Shown here one piece after another: positions 24,145-35,732 of a stretch of 64,000 nt of DNA (the first letter of the stretch is position 1; every line of letters begins with the position of its first letter). Source of the DNA: Strobilurus pachycystidiatus (Eukaryota; Basidiomycota; Agaricomycetes; Agaricales; Physalacriaceae); the NCBI GenBank assembly GCA_019915135.1, contig JAHLMK010000043.1, positions 1 to 64,000 of the forward strand, in the 5' to 3' direction. The position numbers were made by a program, and so were the translations under genes. The notes beneath the pieces are model-generated. The model had not been told where the DNA came from. It did no database searches and saw nothing but the letters and a program-made list of their open reading frames with translations.

Positions 24145-25941
24145 ATGATCACCTCGAGTGATCTCCTCGCCCTCTCCTATGCAGAACAACCTGATCGTCG
24201 CTCACTGCGTCCTCTGCGAACATCAAGGCCAACGGCGCAAACTCTGAAGGATCGTGAACGCCAAGCTAAGTGGGCGTACGCATTCTTGGAAATTTCTTTT
24301 GACGCTTGTGTTGATGTCCTGCAGTGCGAAGGACCCTGGACGACTGCTCGCTAGAAAGGAGACAAAGAAGCAACGGAATGCCTTGAGATATGTATCAGCA
24401 TCCACATCCACTCCCAATGACGACGATGCAACCCCTCCACCGCCCACACCGGAACCCGACGCCATGCCCCGGCCCGTAACACCCGAATGCAGCAATGACA
24501 GCACGTCTCTTGAAAATACCGTCCCAACCACGCCACCAGACGAGGATTGGCATCCACAGAGACTCCAGAATGTACCTGTGAAAGTATGTTCCCCTCAATT
24601 ATGCCAAATCGTACTCATTAACATCTCATAGGCCTTCGCAGACTACCTTCACATTGACGATCTCAATGTCTACAATGTCAAGCTCAATCTTGCTCGTCGG
24701 GACATGATATCGGCTGCGGAGAAGGCATCCAAAGGGTCACTGAACATCGATGATCCTGCTTTGGATGGTGTCATGCTCTTCCATGCTCCCGGAACGTATC
24801 TTTGCTTCGATGATGAAAAATTTGTATTTGCTGTGCGAATAACGTGAGTCATTCAGCAATACACCAGAAGACACTCATTGACATTGAGCTCAGTCAAATG
24901 GAGGAACTGGACGAGAGTGTCCACGACAATCTCAGGATTCTTCAAGATTGGACGCACACATGTAACAACGTCGCCGGTACTAATGCAGTAGGCCCTTCAC
25001 ATTACACTCCTTCCTATCTCATGCATCGTAGGCCGCTCGTCATAGTGCAGGAGATACAAAGACCTCAATGTCTCCTCTAGGTGTGATGTGTGGACTGGGA
25101 TGGCACGCTTCGACTACACTTGGAGTCTGTGCATCCGTTTATGCTCCAAAGGGAGCCAAAGAAGCCACGAAGTACATTCATCAGCATTACCACTGTCTTT
25201 CCCTAACTCCATTGATAAGGCAAAATGAGCTCATCAAGAACGACATTCCTAACATCTTCACAATGTACATGAAGCGCATGGAGAGCCTTGTCCCTGGTTG
25301 GGCCATTGAAATCCGAGACTTCGCCCAAACGTACGTCGCTCGACTTTCAGATGCTCATACTAATGTTCTCACAGGTTACGCATCCCAAACTTTGCCAACC
25401 TTTTCTGGGACTTGGAACGAGAGACGGACGTTCCCGACGGTACAGGTCCCAACGTCCTGACAGCTACACGTGATGGCTTTCAGAACTTCTTTCACTGTGA
25501 CCGGGACTACTGCCCCATTGCATATGGGATGTGGTGGGCAGGACCTCGTACTCCTAACCCAATCACAAAGACCCAGAGTACACAGAAATACAGTCACACC
25601 TATGATCGCACGGTGGACCACGCACGTATTCCTGGCGGGCAGTTCATCAATGCCGACTACTCAGTTGGCGTTGATTTCGAAAAGTACGCACTCGCTTCAT
25701 CAAATGTTGCTTAGTTCTCTACGCTAGATGTGGCGCTTCTCTTGTTGAGATTGCATGGGCGGGCAGTGTGAACTCGCACGCCACATTGGCCGTCCACGAG
25801 CCACCGGACTTTACCCGATGGGGTACATCAATTCAGCTTACAAAGCGGTTCACCCAGATAGTGGAGAATCTGCGTAGTGGGCGTACCGATAAGGGTATCC
25901 AGAATCAAGACCACTTCAATATTCGTCATAAAGTTCTATAG
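24145..25941 (+). CDS. Tet-like 2OG-Fe(II) dioxygenase family protein
   Basis: Seven exons (24145-24275, 24325-24583, 24632-24843, 24894-24987, 25032-25330, 25375-25683, 25728-25941) join in frame to 505 aa. All six introns are 43-50 bases with GT/AG ends. The C-terminal half fits the double-stranded beta-helix oxygenases expanded in Agaricomycetes (Tet/JBP-like). It has CGLGWHAST near residue 255, the metal-binding HxD as FFHCDRD (~residue 370), GGQFINADYSVGVDF, the distal His in NSHATL (~residue 446), and a following Arg in DFTRWGT as candidate 2-oxoglutarate contact. The N-terminus is basic then Pro/Ser-rich. Relatives oxidise 5-methylcytosine or are thought to; substrate here is unknown. 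No lesion is seen. Members are often found near transposons, as here. The first exon start is the least certain part. Confidence 0.6.
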
Positions 25942-26514
25942 TGTAATAAACCTTGTTCACTGCCTCCTGGCTTGTGAGAGATACCTCTGACAGCTGACAA
26001 GAATGTCTAACTTGATTCAAAAGCCATGAGAATCGATCTACGTATCCTCCCGGTTTCCGCCTGTGTGCCCTCTTCACCTCCTCTCCACCTCCCGGTGCCC
26101 GCCCTCCTCACCTCCTCACCTCCCACGCCCGCTCTGATCACCATCCCTGTCTGCACCCTTTCCAGTGTGTGCTGTCAAGGGGAATGACCGCTGGTATGCG
26201 ATTGAGCTACTCCCTAGTCATTAGCAAAGTTGACGACTTGACTTCCCAGGCATGAATGAAGTGTGTAGCCGAAGAGGGCCTGAGGATGGGCACAAAGTTA
26301 TAAGTACATGAAAGAGATAGACTACAAGAACGCGCACTTCAACTCAAGATGCACGTAAGACATTGCCAGGCGGCGGGATGGGTTGACACACTTCATCCAG
26401 CTTCAACGCTGTTTGGTTCACTATTCTCGCGCCGAACGAGATCTCGGATACAATCCATCTCATACAAGCATCTTAGTCCACGTACAGTACACCATGCATC
26501 TAAATATATATGTT
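25942..26514. other. Spacer with CT/CCTCC-rich patch
   Basis: No gene seen. A pyrimidine-rich patch (CACCTCC/CTCCTCACC units) lies at about 26055-26140. Confidence 0.4.
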
Positions 26515-26735
26515 CTCCCACCACTCCCTTCCGTCCGTCGGCGGGTTGACGTTCCGCAACCCGCCGGCGAGCTTCGTCGCGGCGCTGGTGTTGACCTCTT
26601 CGTCGAGCTGCGCGCGCCGCCAGTCTTCCACGGCGTCTTTGATGGTTGTCACGGGCAGGATTAATGCGGGGGGAAGCACGGCGATTGCGCCGGAGGCGGC
26701 GTCGAATAGCGGGAAGACTAACGGACACGATGAGA
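26515..26735 (-). pseudogene. P4-ATPase fragment, second copy
   Basis: The minus strand reads VFPLFDAASGAIAV, then ILPVTTIKDAVEDWRRAQLDEEVN and TSAATKLAGG, NVNPPTDGREWW. This is the part of a flippase between the first membrane hairpin and the actuator domain. It matches the 7.3-9.3 kb remnant but keeps about 16 residues that are deleted there, so neither copy derives simply from the other. Nothing on either side continues the gene. Confidence 0.75.
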
Positions 26736-27189
26736 ACCGAATTGTACTTAACTTAGCAGAAGTAGAAAAGCGCGCTTAGACCAGAAGGAACAACGTGCAC
26801 CCAACGCAGAAGTATGTTGTTCCACCATCTGTGCGGTATGTCAGCAACGAGATGGCTGGAAAACAGAGAAAAAGTCGCTCAGCGGACCGATGACAGTGCC
26901 AAATCCACTCGCCGCTGTGCTCCTATTCCATTTCACGTGGGTGTGCGTGTCTAGACGGGTGGGTGCGCTTGGTGAGCTGAGGCGGGGGCCGACGGTTGCT
27001 GGATGGTCAGTGGTGGTACGGGAGAAGTCAATGAGTCAACAATGAGTGCCCGTCGCCGCCGGATGAGTAGTCATGACATAATTGGGCACAGTCAGGGTCT
27101 GGACTCTCTGATTAGCATACATAGATCGCTGGGATAATTAAAGCGGGATCACCGGTCCGCCACGTCTTGCCCGTCTCCCCGTCGAGGAC
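26736..27189. other. Short region without a recognised gene
   Basis: Nothing recognised; it contains the upstream sequence of the small gene that starts at 27190. Confidence 0.3.
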
Positions 27190-27758
27190 ATGACAACTGT
27201 GAGCGCATGCAGCGCGTCTTCCTTGCGCTCACTGAATTTCAGGCTGACCTCTTCCAGGAACAATATCTCCAATCTCTTTCCGAAGTCCCCACTACACTTG
27301 TCGACACTGCCAATGTCGCCGGATATCTGGGAGAATTGGCAGCGGTGGACGATGTAGGCGACTTTGGGTATCATCTTGCCCGTGCGCTCATACAGGATAT
27401 GGATAATCTGTTGGAGCTCTTGAAGTCCATGTGCGTTCCTCGCATTCCTTCTCTATTCATACCGATGCCGGCTATTCACAGGCTGATGGACCCACAACAA
27501 TCCAAGCTCTTGATTCGACAACTTGTGGAACAGTTGTTAGAGGCGGCTGGCGGCCTCCAGATTGATTTGCTTTGTCAATTCTTCTTCACTCTGTCCGAAA
27601 TCCTCAAAAAACATGCCTTATCGTCTTCGGAGCTGACGGTCGTCGTGTCCTCTTTCATCTGTGTTCGCAGAAAAGTCGGGCTGGAGCTCGGCAATATGCT
27701 TGTCACTCTTGGCGTCGAGAAATCTACCATCAAGAAGAACCTCTCGTTCGAGGACTAA
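27190..27758 (+). CDS. Hypothetical helical protein
   Basis: Exons 27190-27198, 27243-27430 and 27482-27758 join in frame to 157 aa beginning MTTADLFQEQYLQSL. Introns of 44 and 51 bases have GTGAGC/CAG and GTGCGT/CAG borders. The protein is almost all predicted helix, with Leu-rich stretches such as LLIRQLVEQLLEAAGGLQIDLLCQFFFTLSEILKK, as in HEAT/ARM-like or adaptor fragments. No catalytic motif, membrane anchor or known family is seen. A three-codon first exon is unusual, and the gene could instead be a fragment of something longer. The next gene lies 1.1 kb downstream on the same strand. Confidence 0.4.
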
Positions 27759-28862
27759 GTAAGCCGTCTTTCCTGACGGCACCTTTCACTCATTTTTGCC
27801 GACAGATACCCATCTCTTATCTCGCTCTCCTTGTTATCTCTATGCTTTCTTTCTTTGTCTTTTTTCTGTACGATCATCTGGTCTATTATGTATTGGTGAT
27901 ATGCTAATACCACGCAATGGCGACGGTTCATCTGATAGTGTGACCCGACTTTCAGGCGAGTTGGGATTTTGCTCTATACAAGCATCCGATGATAGGCTCA
28001 CACACCGTGCAGATGATCACATCATACGCCACGCAAATGACACGTTTATACCGCACAGGCGATGCCACGCCTTCCACAACCTTATATTCGCGTGGCGGCA
28101 GGATATTGCAGCGCTTGCGTGAGTCTCTTTGTTGCCTTCTGATGCTTGCTGGTTCTTACAGCTGGCCCCAACAGCAAGCCGTTCAACCAGTGTATGCGGC
28201 TTCACTCTGGTCATTATGGAGTCTCCGCTATCTCATCATAGTCTTTCCGGGCAATCGACCGATTGCCGTCTCTGTTCCCACTACAAGAAGTCCGAATGAA
28301 AGTTCGAATTTTGTTTAATCCTATTGACAGTGGTGGGGTGGGTCTGCGTATATTCTATGTCCTATTTGTAACGTACTTCGCACATTTAAAAGCGCTCGAG
28401 GTATCTGTATTTGGTACGCCACTGGCACCGACCCATCTACACACAGGACGACTTACGACCAAATCACGTTTGCAAACGCGGACAACGCCGATTCTTCTGC
28501 CGTCCACACCTACCCGAAGGCTGACAACAATACCTACCCACCCATCCACATGTCGTGCGCGCACTCCGCGCTTCTTGAGTCAGTAATCAGAAGCAGACGT
28601 ACTGGCTAGATTAGTCGTTGAGCGGCAAGAGTCACCGCATGCTTAGATCAAGTCAGCAACGAGGCAGGAGATTGGCTAGTCTTGGCCCTATGTGGGGGGT
28701 CCCTCGCAGGTGTGCCTCGGACTTTGAAAATGGGTGATGGCCGTCCGGGAAGTAGTGGTGCCGTGTCAGGGACAGGCAGGGTCTTGCCATCAGCGATCAT
28801 CATCGCATCTTCACTATTCCTCCGTACCTCCATAATTGCTGCGTCTATCTCAATGAAAAGCG
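27759..28862. other. Spacer upstream of the DUF6589 gene
   Basis: No gene recognised; presumably holds the 3' end of the small helical gene and the promoter of the DUF6589 gene. Confidence 0.3.
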
Positions 28863-31179
28863 ATGTTTCTGTCTGATTTATTTCGAGACCGAGAACCCAC
28901 GGCAAATGATTCATCTCCAGTCGCCGACTTTCCCGCTGCACCACGTCCTCAGCCATCTTTCGCCATCGATGAGGACGACGAAGAGGTTCAGCGCGTTGAC
29001 GACGACGAAGACTATGAAATGGATGGGCCTGGTTCATCCTCTACTCGAACTGCCCCCATAAGTGCGTCAATCATAGTAGCAATTACATATCGGACTGACT
29101 TCACGCTCTAGATCCACCCTCGACTCCATTCAACGACTATCCGCAGTCAGGCTACTTCCCTCCTCCCCATCCCCTCCAAAGCCCATGGCATTCGGTCCCG
29201 CATTACTCATTTCCGCATCATGCCCAACCGAACTATGCATATAACGCGCCAATCGTGACACCGGGCGCGTCCCATTACTCCCCAGCAAGTCCATACCCCT
29301 GGCCCCCACCATCCTTGTATCCTGTGCACCCATCGTTTCCTCCGCCATCGCCATCACCTGCTGTGACAGTTGCATCGATGCAGCCCCAGCAATCTGCGGG
29401 GCAGTCTCGTCTACGCAATCTGGAGATAACCTTCTCGGAGGGATTGTTTCACGGCGCTCTTCCCGACGCGTTCCCGGTAAACCGCGAGGGACGCCGTAGC
29501 CGAGCGAACTTTTCTTGGGGAGAGTTCGATGGTACGATCACAGATGACGACCGCGCGCAGATTGTCATCAACTGTATGAGGCGAGTAGGACTTGATAACA
29601 TCGCCGATCTCCTCAAGCTACTCTTCCGCCACACACCCTTCGAGAGGCACGAGTCGGTCTCAAAGACCGTAAACTTCTTTCTCTCCGGTCGATCCATCTT
29701 CCCCGCTGACAGGCCAGAGTCAATTATCTTTGATCTGATATATTCCCATCCGCGGGCGACTGAGGCAAATGCCCCAGCCCCTGCATTCGATCTCCCTCGC
29801 TATGCGCTCCCTCCATCTAAGCGCCTTGGTCCGGACATTGGTCCTCATAGTCGGACGACTACCAGGGCCGCCATTCTTAACAAATCGGTCGGACTTGTTC
29901 TCACTCGTATTGATGACGAGGCAAAGCAGCTCCTTCAATGGCCCCGTCTCATGCGTCGACCGGGCTCCCGAATAACTTGGGACTCGATGCTTTCTTGGGA
30001 CATGAGCGGTGCACAGGAGCATCTGGCTTGCACTGTGCCTGTCCTCTTCTCCTCTATGACAACCGTCGCTGTCAGTCCGTTTGTTCGCAAGCGTCTTGAG
30101 CCATGTGCTCTGGCCGCTGAGAGGGATTCCAGTGAGGTGGATGATGGAGATCTAGATGGTGACGGAGACGGTGAACTTGCATCTGACCCGCTCACATCCG
30201 GAGTCCCCACAGGTGCACGTCGAGATCCTTGGCTTGCTGTTACGGTCTTTATCCTCGCCCTACTTCACTTCCGTTACCGCTACGCTATCCTCTTTCCCAC
30301 ACTGATTGGCATCTTTCTCTTCACATGTAATACCCACCGCGATGTGATGGGCCTTCTTTGTCGCATTGGCGTTTCAATCTCATATCATTCCGTCCTTGAT
30401 GCCCTCCATACTCTCGCCGATGATGCTGCAGACCAGTTACGTGCCTTTGGCAACAAACTGATGGATGGGCCTCCGCTCTTCCAAATGGTCTTTGACAACG
30501 TCAACAAGATGCGGCGCGCTTGGCAGCAGACACTTGGCACTAGGAATGAAGTTAAGAGCGGTACTGCCTCGACCCTTCTCAAGATGCGCAATGGTACATC
30601 TATCAAGATCTCGCCGGAGGACCTCAGGAAACGACGAGAACAGCAAGGACGCAAGAACTTGACTGTCAAAGCGTTGCTTGATGACATCGATTGGCCGCAC
30701 ATCGAAGGCATCGGGAAAGCTACAGTCCTTCGCGTATGGCTCAAGCACGTCCCCGGGCTTGCTCGTTTCCGTTCTCAAATCGAATTTCTCTTCACCGATA
30801 AGCACGCCAAGCGTCGACTCAATCCGGAGAAGAGCGAGATCTTCACAATGCGGACAACCGACATCGATGAATCTACCACAAGTGGTGTTCATAAGGTTCT
30901 CTTGAATCTCTTTGTGCTACAGCTTGGAGCCGCGAAGGAGTACGTCGCGCAGTGGCTTCATATGGTGGCAGGAGACCAGCTCACCATTGACCGGATTCGG
31001 AAGCTACAGCGCTACCTGAGCAAGTCGCTCTCGACCTTCGGCCAATTCCGATGGGTGCTTCCGGTGATCCAGCTTTGGCACTTGAAGTGGAACTTCCAGA
31101 AGGCCATCTTCAAGATGCATTGGTGCCCGCATACTGGGCGTAACATATTTGGTCTCCACCACGATGTCAAAGTCTTGGG

Positions 31180-32891
31180 GGGCTAGTACATTTTACCGTG
31201 ACAGTGAAACTGCTACCGTGATTACCGTGACCGTGCTACCGTGGCCGTGGCAGTGAGGGTCGTAGATTACCGTGAGGGACTACCCTGGTCCCGTGAGATA
31301 TACTGATCCTAGACTAGGGTCATGATCAGTGTCGTCGTATTTAAAGGACGGACACGATGTCAAAGAGGACGTGAGTCCATCCGTGCGAGTGTTGCCGGGT
31401 GCGTAGAAGCGGGAGGGGAAGCTGCGAGTCAAGTAAGAACTGAGAGATCATGGTATAGTAAGTAAAGCTCAATGAAAATCTGTTTCCTCCTGACTCTGTG
31501 CTCTGATCGTCGGTCGACAAAATTCCCAGTGAGTATGACATTGATTTCGAGACTGCTGGTCTGAAGGTAAGGTGGGATATGATCCGTAGTCGCGTCAGAT
31601 GCCGAGTACGTACAACATCTCTAAATCGACGCGCACCTTGATTCAGATCCATCCATACATCGACCGTCTTGCAATGAAGGAAATCTCCGCTCAGCTCTCG
31701 GAACAGCCTGGCAAGTTGTTTTTGTCGATTGCTGTATCTGTAACACGTCTGTTTGATTTCACGGCGTTCTGCATGTTCTGAGCTCACGTGGAATTCCAAT
31801 CTATAAAGGGCCTGCAGTACATGCCCCGGACCATTTGTACGCCGCATAAAGCGCTCACCAGCTGCTGTCTTGTAGGATCATGGCAGGGACAGCTCTCAAC
31901 CCTTTTCTCTGCGCTTCTGCTGTCTTCGAGAGGGCACCTTCGTTTTCATTGAATTATTACTCAACTCTACTAGTAGCATCAAGCGACGCCGTTAAGCGTC
32001 GAGCTCTATGTGTTCAGATGACGAGGACCTGCTTCCTCTCAAGAGATCTACTTTGAGGTCTTCTACCCCTCGAGTCCGTTTGGAGGGGTAGTTTCTGTAC
32101 CCGAAGACGATATCCAAGTTGAGTGCTGGAAGGACCGCCAAACTTTGGTCGTCGAACTTGAATGAGATCAAGTCATATTTAGGTACCGTGTGTCTCTTAC
32201 CGTGATACCGTGAGGCGACCGTGGCAGTGAGTACTTTACCGTGCGGCAGTGAGCAGTGGGCAGTGAGGCCGTGACGGCCGTGAGACTGCTACCGTGAGTA
32301 CCGTGGCCGCAGCCGTGAGCTACCGTGATCACGGCACCGGCCGTCGGACCCTGATGACCCACCGCTCGGTTTGATCACTCCGTTCCGTTCACCTCAGCAT
32401 GCTCATGGTCCATATTCCTCTACAGCCACAACGTGCCGCATCAAAACAACCTAGGGCATCGCCCTTAGTCTGATCTTATCAATGTGAGTCAATGCCGTGC
32501 ATGCGTCACGGCTGATCGACAAGGACTCTACGTATGGGACCGTCAATAACTTAAGTTCCGACTTCCTGGACACAAGATTCTTTTTGTTTACTTACCCAGA
32601 CTAGGAATATGTATCATTCATGTACTCATCCCACTTCAAACACAAAGCCCCATGCCTTACAGATGCTTCTTTCTTGTCATCAAGTACTACTTGTTTCTCG
32701 CAACCCGGGAATATATTTCAAGACACACGGCGCTCTCGACGCTCGTTAACGACGTCGTACTGCTCCGGTCTGGGACTGCTACTCGACTTCATGAGCTCTT
32801 TCTCCCTCCTGAAGGCCGTGATTATCTACCGTGCTACCGTGGCACTTTACCGTGACCGTGAATTCACGGTCACGGTAAAATCTACTGGCCC
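31180..32891. mobile_element. Non-autonomous TIR transposon in the DUF6589 gene
   Basis: The ends are inverted repeats (GGGCTAGTACATTTTACCG on the left against GGGCCAGTAGATTTTACCG read inward from the right), about 29 bases with 3 mismatches. They are flanked by a perfect 9-bp target duplication AGTCTTGGG at 31171-31179 and 32892-32900. Removing the element and one copy restores the reading frame exactly. Both ends and a central block (32180-32345) are packed with TACCGTGA/CCGTGAGTACC units, typical subterminal binding-site arrays. No transposase is encoded. A 9-bp duplication fits Mutator-like elements best, but the superfamily is not proven. Confidence 0.9.
32846..32879. repeat. 34-base perfect palindrome
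   Basis: A perfect inverted repeat centred on GAATTC (each arm TTTACCGTGACCGTGAA), next to the right end of the TIR element. It is formed by two subterminal CCGTGA units facing each other and would form a strong hairpin. Confidence 0.95.
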
Positions 32892-35131
32892 AGTCTTGGG
32901 TCGCGACAAGTTCAATCCGGACCACGGGGACTTCTACCCATCACACGCTGTACTTGAAGACCGGTTCGAGACTATGCTTCTCGAGATCCTCAGGTACTTG
33001 TCGGTGCTACCGCTGCCTCCAAGATGTACTGACTACCGTCTCTAGGCTTCTCTGCGAGGAGAAGACAGGAACCACATATTCAACGAAGATGAACTTGCTT
33101 GACATTGTCCAAAGCTACTTCGCAACAGGCAGCCTTAAGGACTGCACTTTCGATGACCTTGAGGCGCTGGCCGAACGCGCGTATCGTCGCTACATGTGTA
33201 GTCGCGCGTGGGAGGACTCACTCGGACAGACAGAACGCTCTGAAGAGATCTATGGACCTCCAGCGGATGATACTGCCATCAGTACGTGTTTTTTTTTCAT
33301 GTGCGCGCGTCGGGCGTGGTGTTTACGCGTCTTCCAGACTCTGTATCCGATGATGAAGAGGTGGAGATGCCAAAACCGGTAGAGAAGGCCCCAAAGAAAA
33401 AGAAACGAAAGATCAATCGGAAAGGTCGCACTACAGAGACCGAAAATACATCACGCGGTGATCAGATCCTGGCAAACTCAATCGCGTTCTTACGCGTTAC
33501 GCTCTGGTACCTGGAGCTTTGTGCGGCAATTGCGGAAGGGGATATGGGACGTGCCTTCGAGATCCTAAAGGTATTGACCTTGACGTCGCATCTTCTCTAG
33601 TTACTGAGAGGTTGCCCAGATTCTTCGCTTCTCCTTCTGGGGCACTGGATCCATAAACTATGGCAACGAACTACTGGAGCTGGCATGCAACGTTCTCTAT
33701 GACTATCCCAAGGAGCTCATTGATGCCATACTCGATAACTACCTCGTGAATATCACAGGTAAACCTGGCAAGTTCTCGGAACTGGACCTTCTTCAAGAAC
33801 ATCACAACTTCTTGATCAAGAGACTGTTCAACGCAAAGAGCTACCTGTTCAACTCAAAACATGTCTCCGAGACGATTGGCCTTAATATACGAGGATTCAA
33901 GCAGCTTCGCGATCTTGTTCCATCGTGGTTGGGAATCAAGCGGAATGGGTACAGTCACACGGACCCGAACAAGTCGGCTGACATTAACAAGCTCGGAGCC
34001 ATGTATCGCAAGAACTGTCTTCTGCAGTACCGCCATGATCGCTCGGAGCAGTATCTGGTGCAAGACGAATTTGCCATCGGTATGGGAATTCTGGTTGATG
34101 GGCAGTTGAAAGAGTTCATCGATCGGACACTGAAGCAATCGAGTGATGTACACAACGAGACAGACGTGGATATGACGGCTCCCGAGAATTAGATAATTAT
34201 GTGTAGAGTTTAAACTACTTATTGACTATATAGTGCGGTTCTCTCTATTCGAACGTGTGCGGCGAGGGCTGATAGTAGAAGACATGTCTCCCCGAGATTT
34301 CTTCCGAGGCGACTGATAGGACGCGTCAGACGCATCTGATTCCGCCCGTTTGCGACGATGAGATGCTGTGATATCCTTCAAAACAGAAGGCAAACACTGG
34401 CCGAGCAAAATTGTCGAGGTTGAAGGCGCGGTATCTTTATGAAACACGTCCATGAACTCGTTCATGAAGACCGTGAGATCATCAAAGAGGCTCCGTCCGT
34501 GCTGCTGCACATGCTCCCAGTCTTTGAGGATCTCGCAGAACCGAGGGTACGTGGAGCACCGGTGTGCACTATCAACCAGTTTAGTGATCAGAGAATCACG
34601 GAGAAAGAACGCGCTGGTATATCCGAGCATTGTCGATCCATCAGAGAGCCTTCTGTTCCATTCGCGCACGCGCCATCTCTCGATCCGTGACTTGCATAGA
34701 GCTTTAACCTTTGAGTTTGCATCAAGTGGCTTATACGTCTGATCGGATCGAAGAGTAGGTGCATGCGGTCTGGCGCGCGCAGCGAAATGCTGAACCCACT
34801 TCTGGATTACTTTGTTCTCTGCCACAAACTCGTCGTCACCCTGATGGATACTGCATAGGCAGTCAATGGGTGCCGGCCACGGCTCAGCCTCTTCAAAGTA
34901 TGTGAGATCGGTAATCCGCGGGCATGAAGCACTTGTCGGATTATACCATTGAAGGACGACTGCCGGGAGCTTGTTACGGCGCGCTGCATCCTCCTTAGCC
35001 TGCTTGGTAGCCTTCTCAGTCAGCTCCACATCCTCCACCCACGGTGCCACATAGGTGACTACAACAGCTGGCTGTCCTCGACGTCCGGCTCTCCCCATGC
35101 GCTGCTTGAGAATCTCGTGGAAACCCTCGCC

Positions 35132-35531
35132 TGTTACGGATCTCTCTACACCCACATTCGCCTCCGTCGATCCGATCGCCCTGCGCTTCGCGCCCGCGAT
35201 CGAGCTGCGCCGTAGTTACTTGACTGCGAATCCGCAGGAGTCTGCGTATACCTTTCGGACTCTGTAGTTACTCCTAGTATAAATACTTGTATTGTTGAGT
35301 AGCTACCCACTTTATCTTTGCTTTACCAATAACCCCGCGTGCCATATTTGAGCCCACACTTCAAGACTGACAAGCTAAGCCCCGCGCTAGCCCAGATCTT
35401 TACGGTAAACCTGAGAGCTTTCACGCGAACGACTAATCCTAATCAAGTCTATTCGCGTCCCTGCTAACTACTCGCTAACGACGTTCGTCTCGAGCGCCGA
35501 CTAGTTCTACGTAATCGAGACATCTCTAACA
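35132..35531 (+). repeat. 5' LTR, 400 bp
   Basis: Begins TGTTACGGATC and ends CATCTCTAACA. It matches 46004-46403 with no difference noticed on reading through. It carries the TATA box of the element. Confidence 0.95.
35278..35285 (+). promoter_or_regulatory. TATA box of the LTR promoter
   Basis: TATAAATA at mid-LTR, the expected position for the retroelement promoter. The identical copy in the 3' LTR is at 46150-46157 and could drive transcription into the downstream helicase remnant in antisense. Confidence 0.6.
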
Positions 35532-35732
35532 TTGTTGGACACATTGGGAACCACCGTGCAAGTATCTTCGCAGCGCCTAGCTTACTTGTTGTTATCCCAT
35601 ACTACATTTCAATTCAATCTTATTCTATCACATCTTGATTCTGATGCTGACGACGAGCAACCTGAGGACGACAATCTTTCGGAGGAAACTGAAGTTCCTG
35701 ATTTCGAGGAACCATCTCACGGCAGTGTTCCT

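Larger units (their letters stand above)
28863..34192 (+). pseudogene. DUF6589-family gene interrupted by a TIR element
   Basis: Exons 28863-29061, 29112-31179 / 32901-32993 (one exon split by the insertion), 33046-33281, 33338-33570 and 33620-34192 would join to 1133 aa with no other lesion. The N-terminus is acidic then Pro/Ser/Tyr-rich (to ~residue 160). The middle contains FDNVNKMRRAWQQTL and VAGDQLTIDRIRKLQRY followed by WHLKWNFQKAIFKMHW. The C-terminus has ILRFSFWGTGSINYGNELLELA and LVNITGKPGKFSELDLLQEHHNFLIK, the hallmarks of DUF6589. The conserved acidic residues (FDN, GDQ) suggest a nuclease or transposase-like fold, but no activity is established. A basic KKKKRKINRK run may be a nuclear signal. 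The insertion ends translation after VKVLGG. The gene converges on the helicase, with stop codons only 33 bases apart. Confidence 0.75.

Noticed and set aside
31180..32891. Insertion acting as an intron of the DUF6589 gene
   Set aside because: No GT...AG borders at its ends, and a perfect target duplication with inverted ends shows a transposon.
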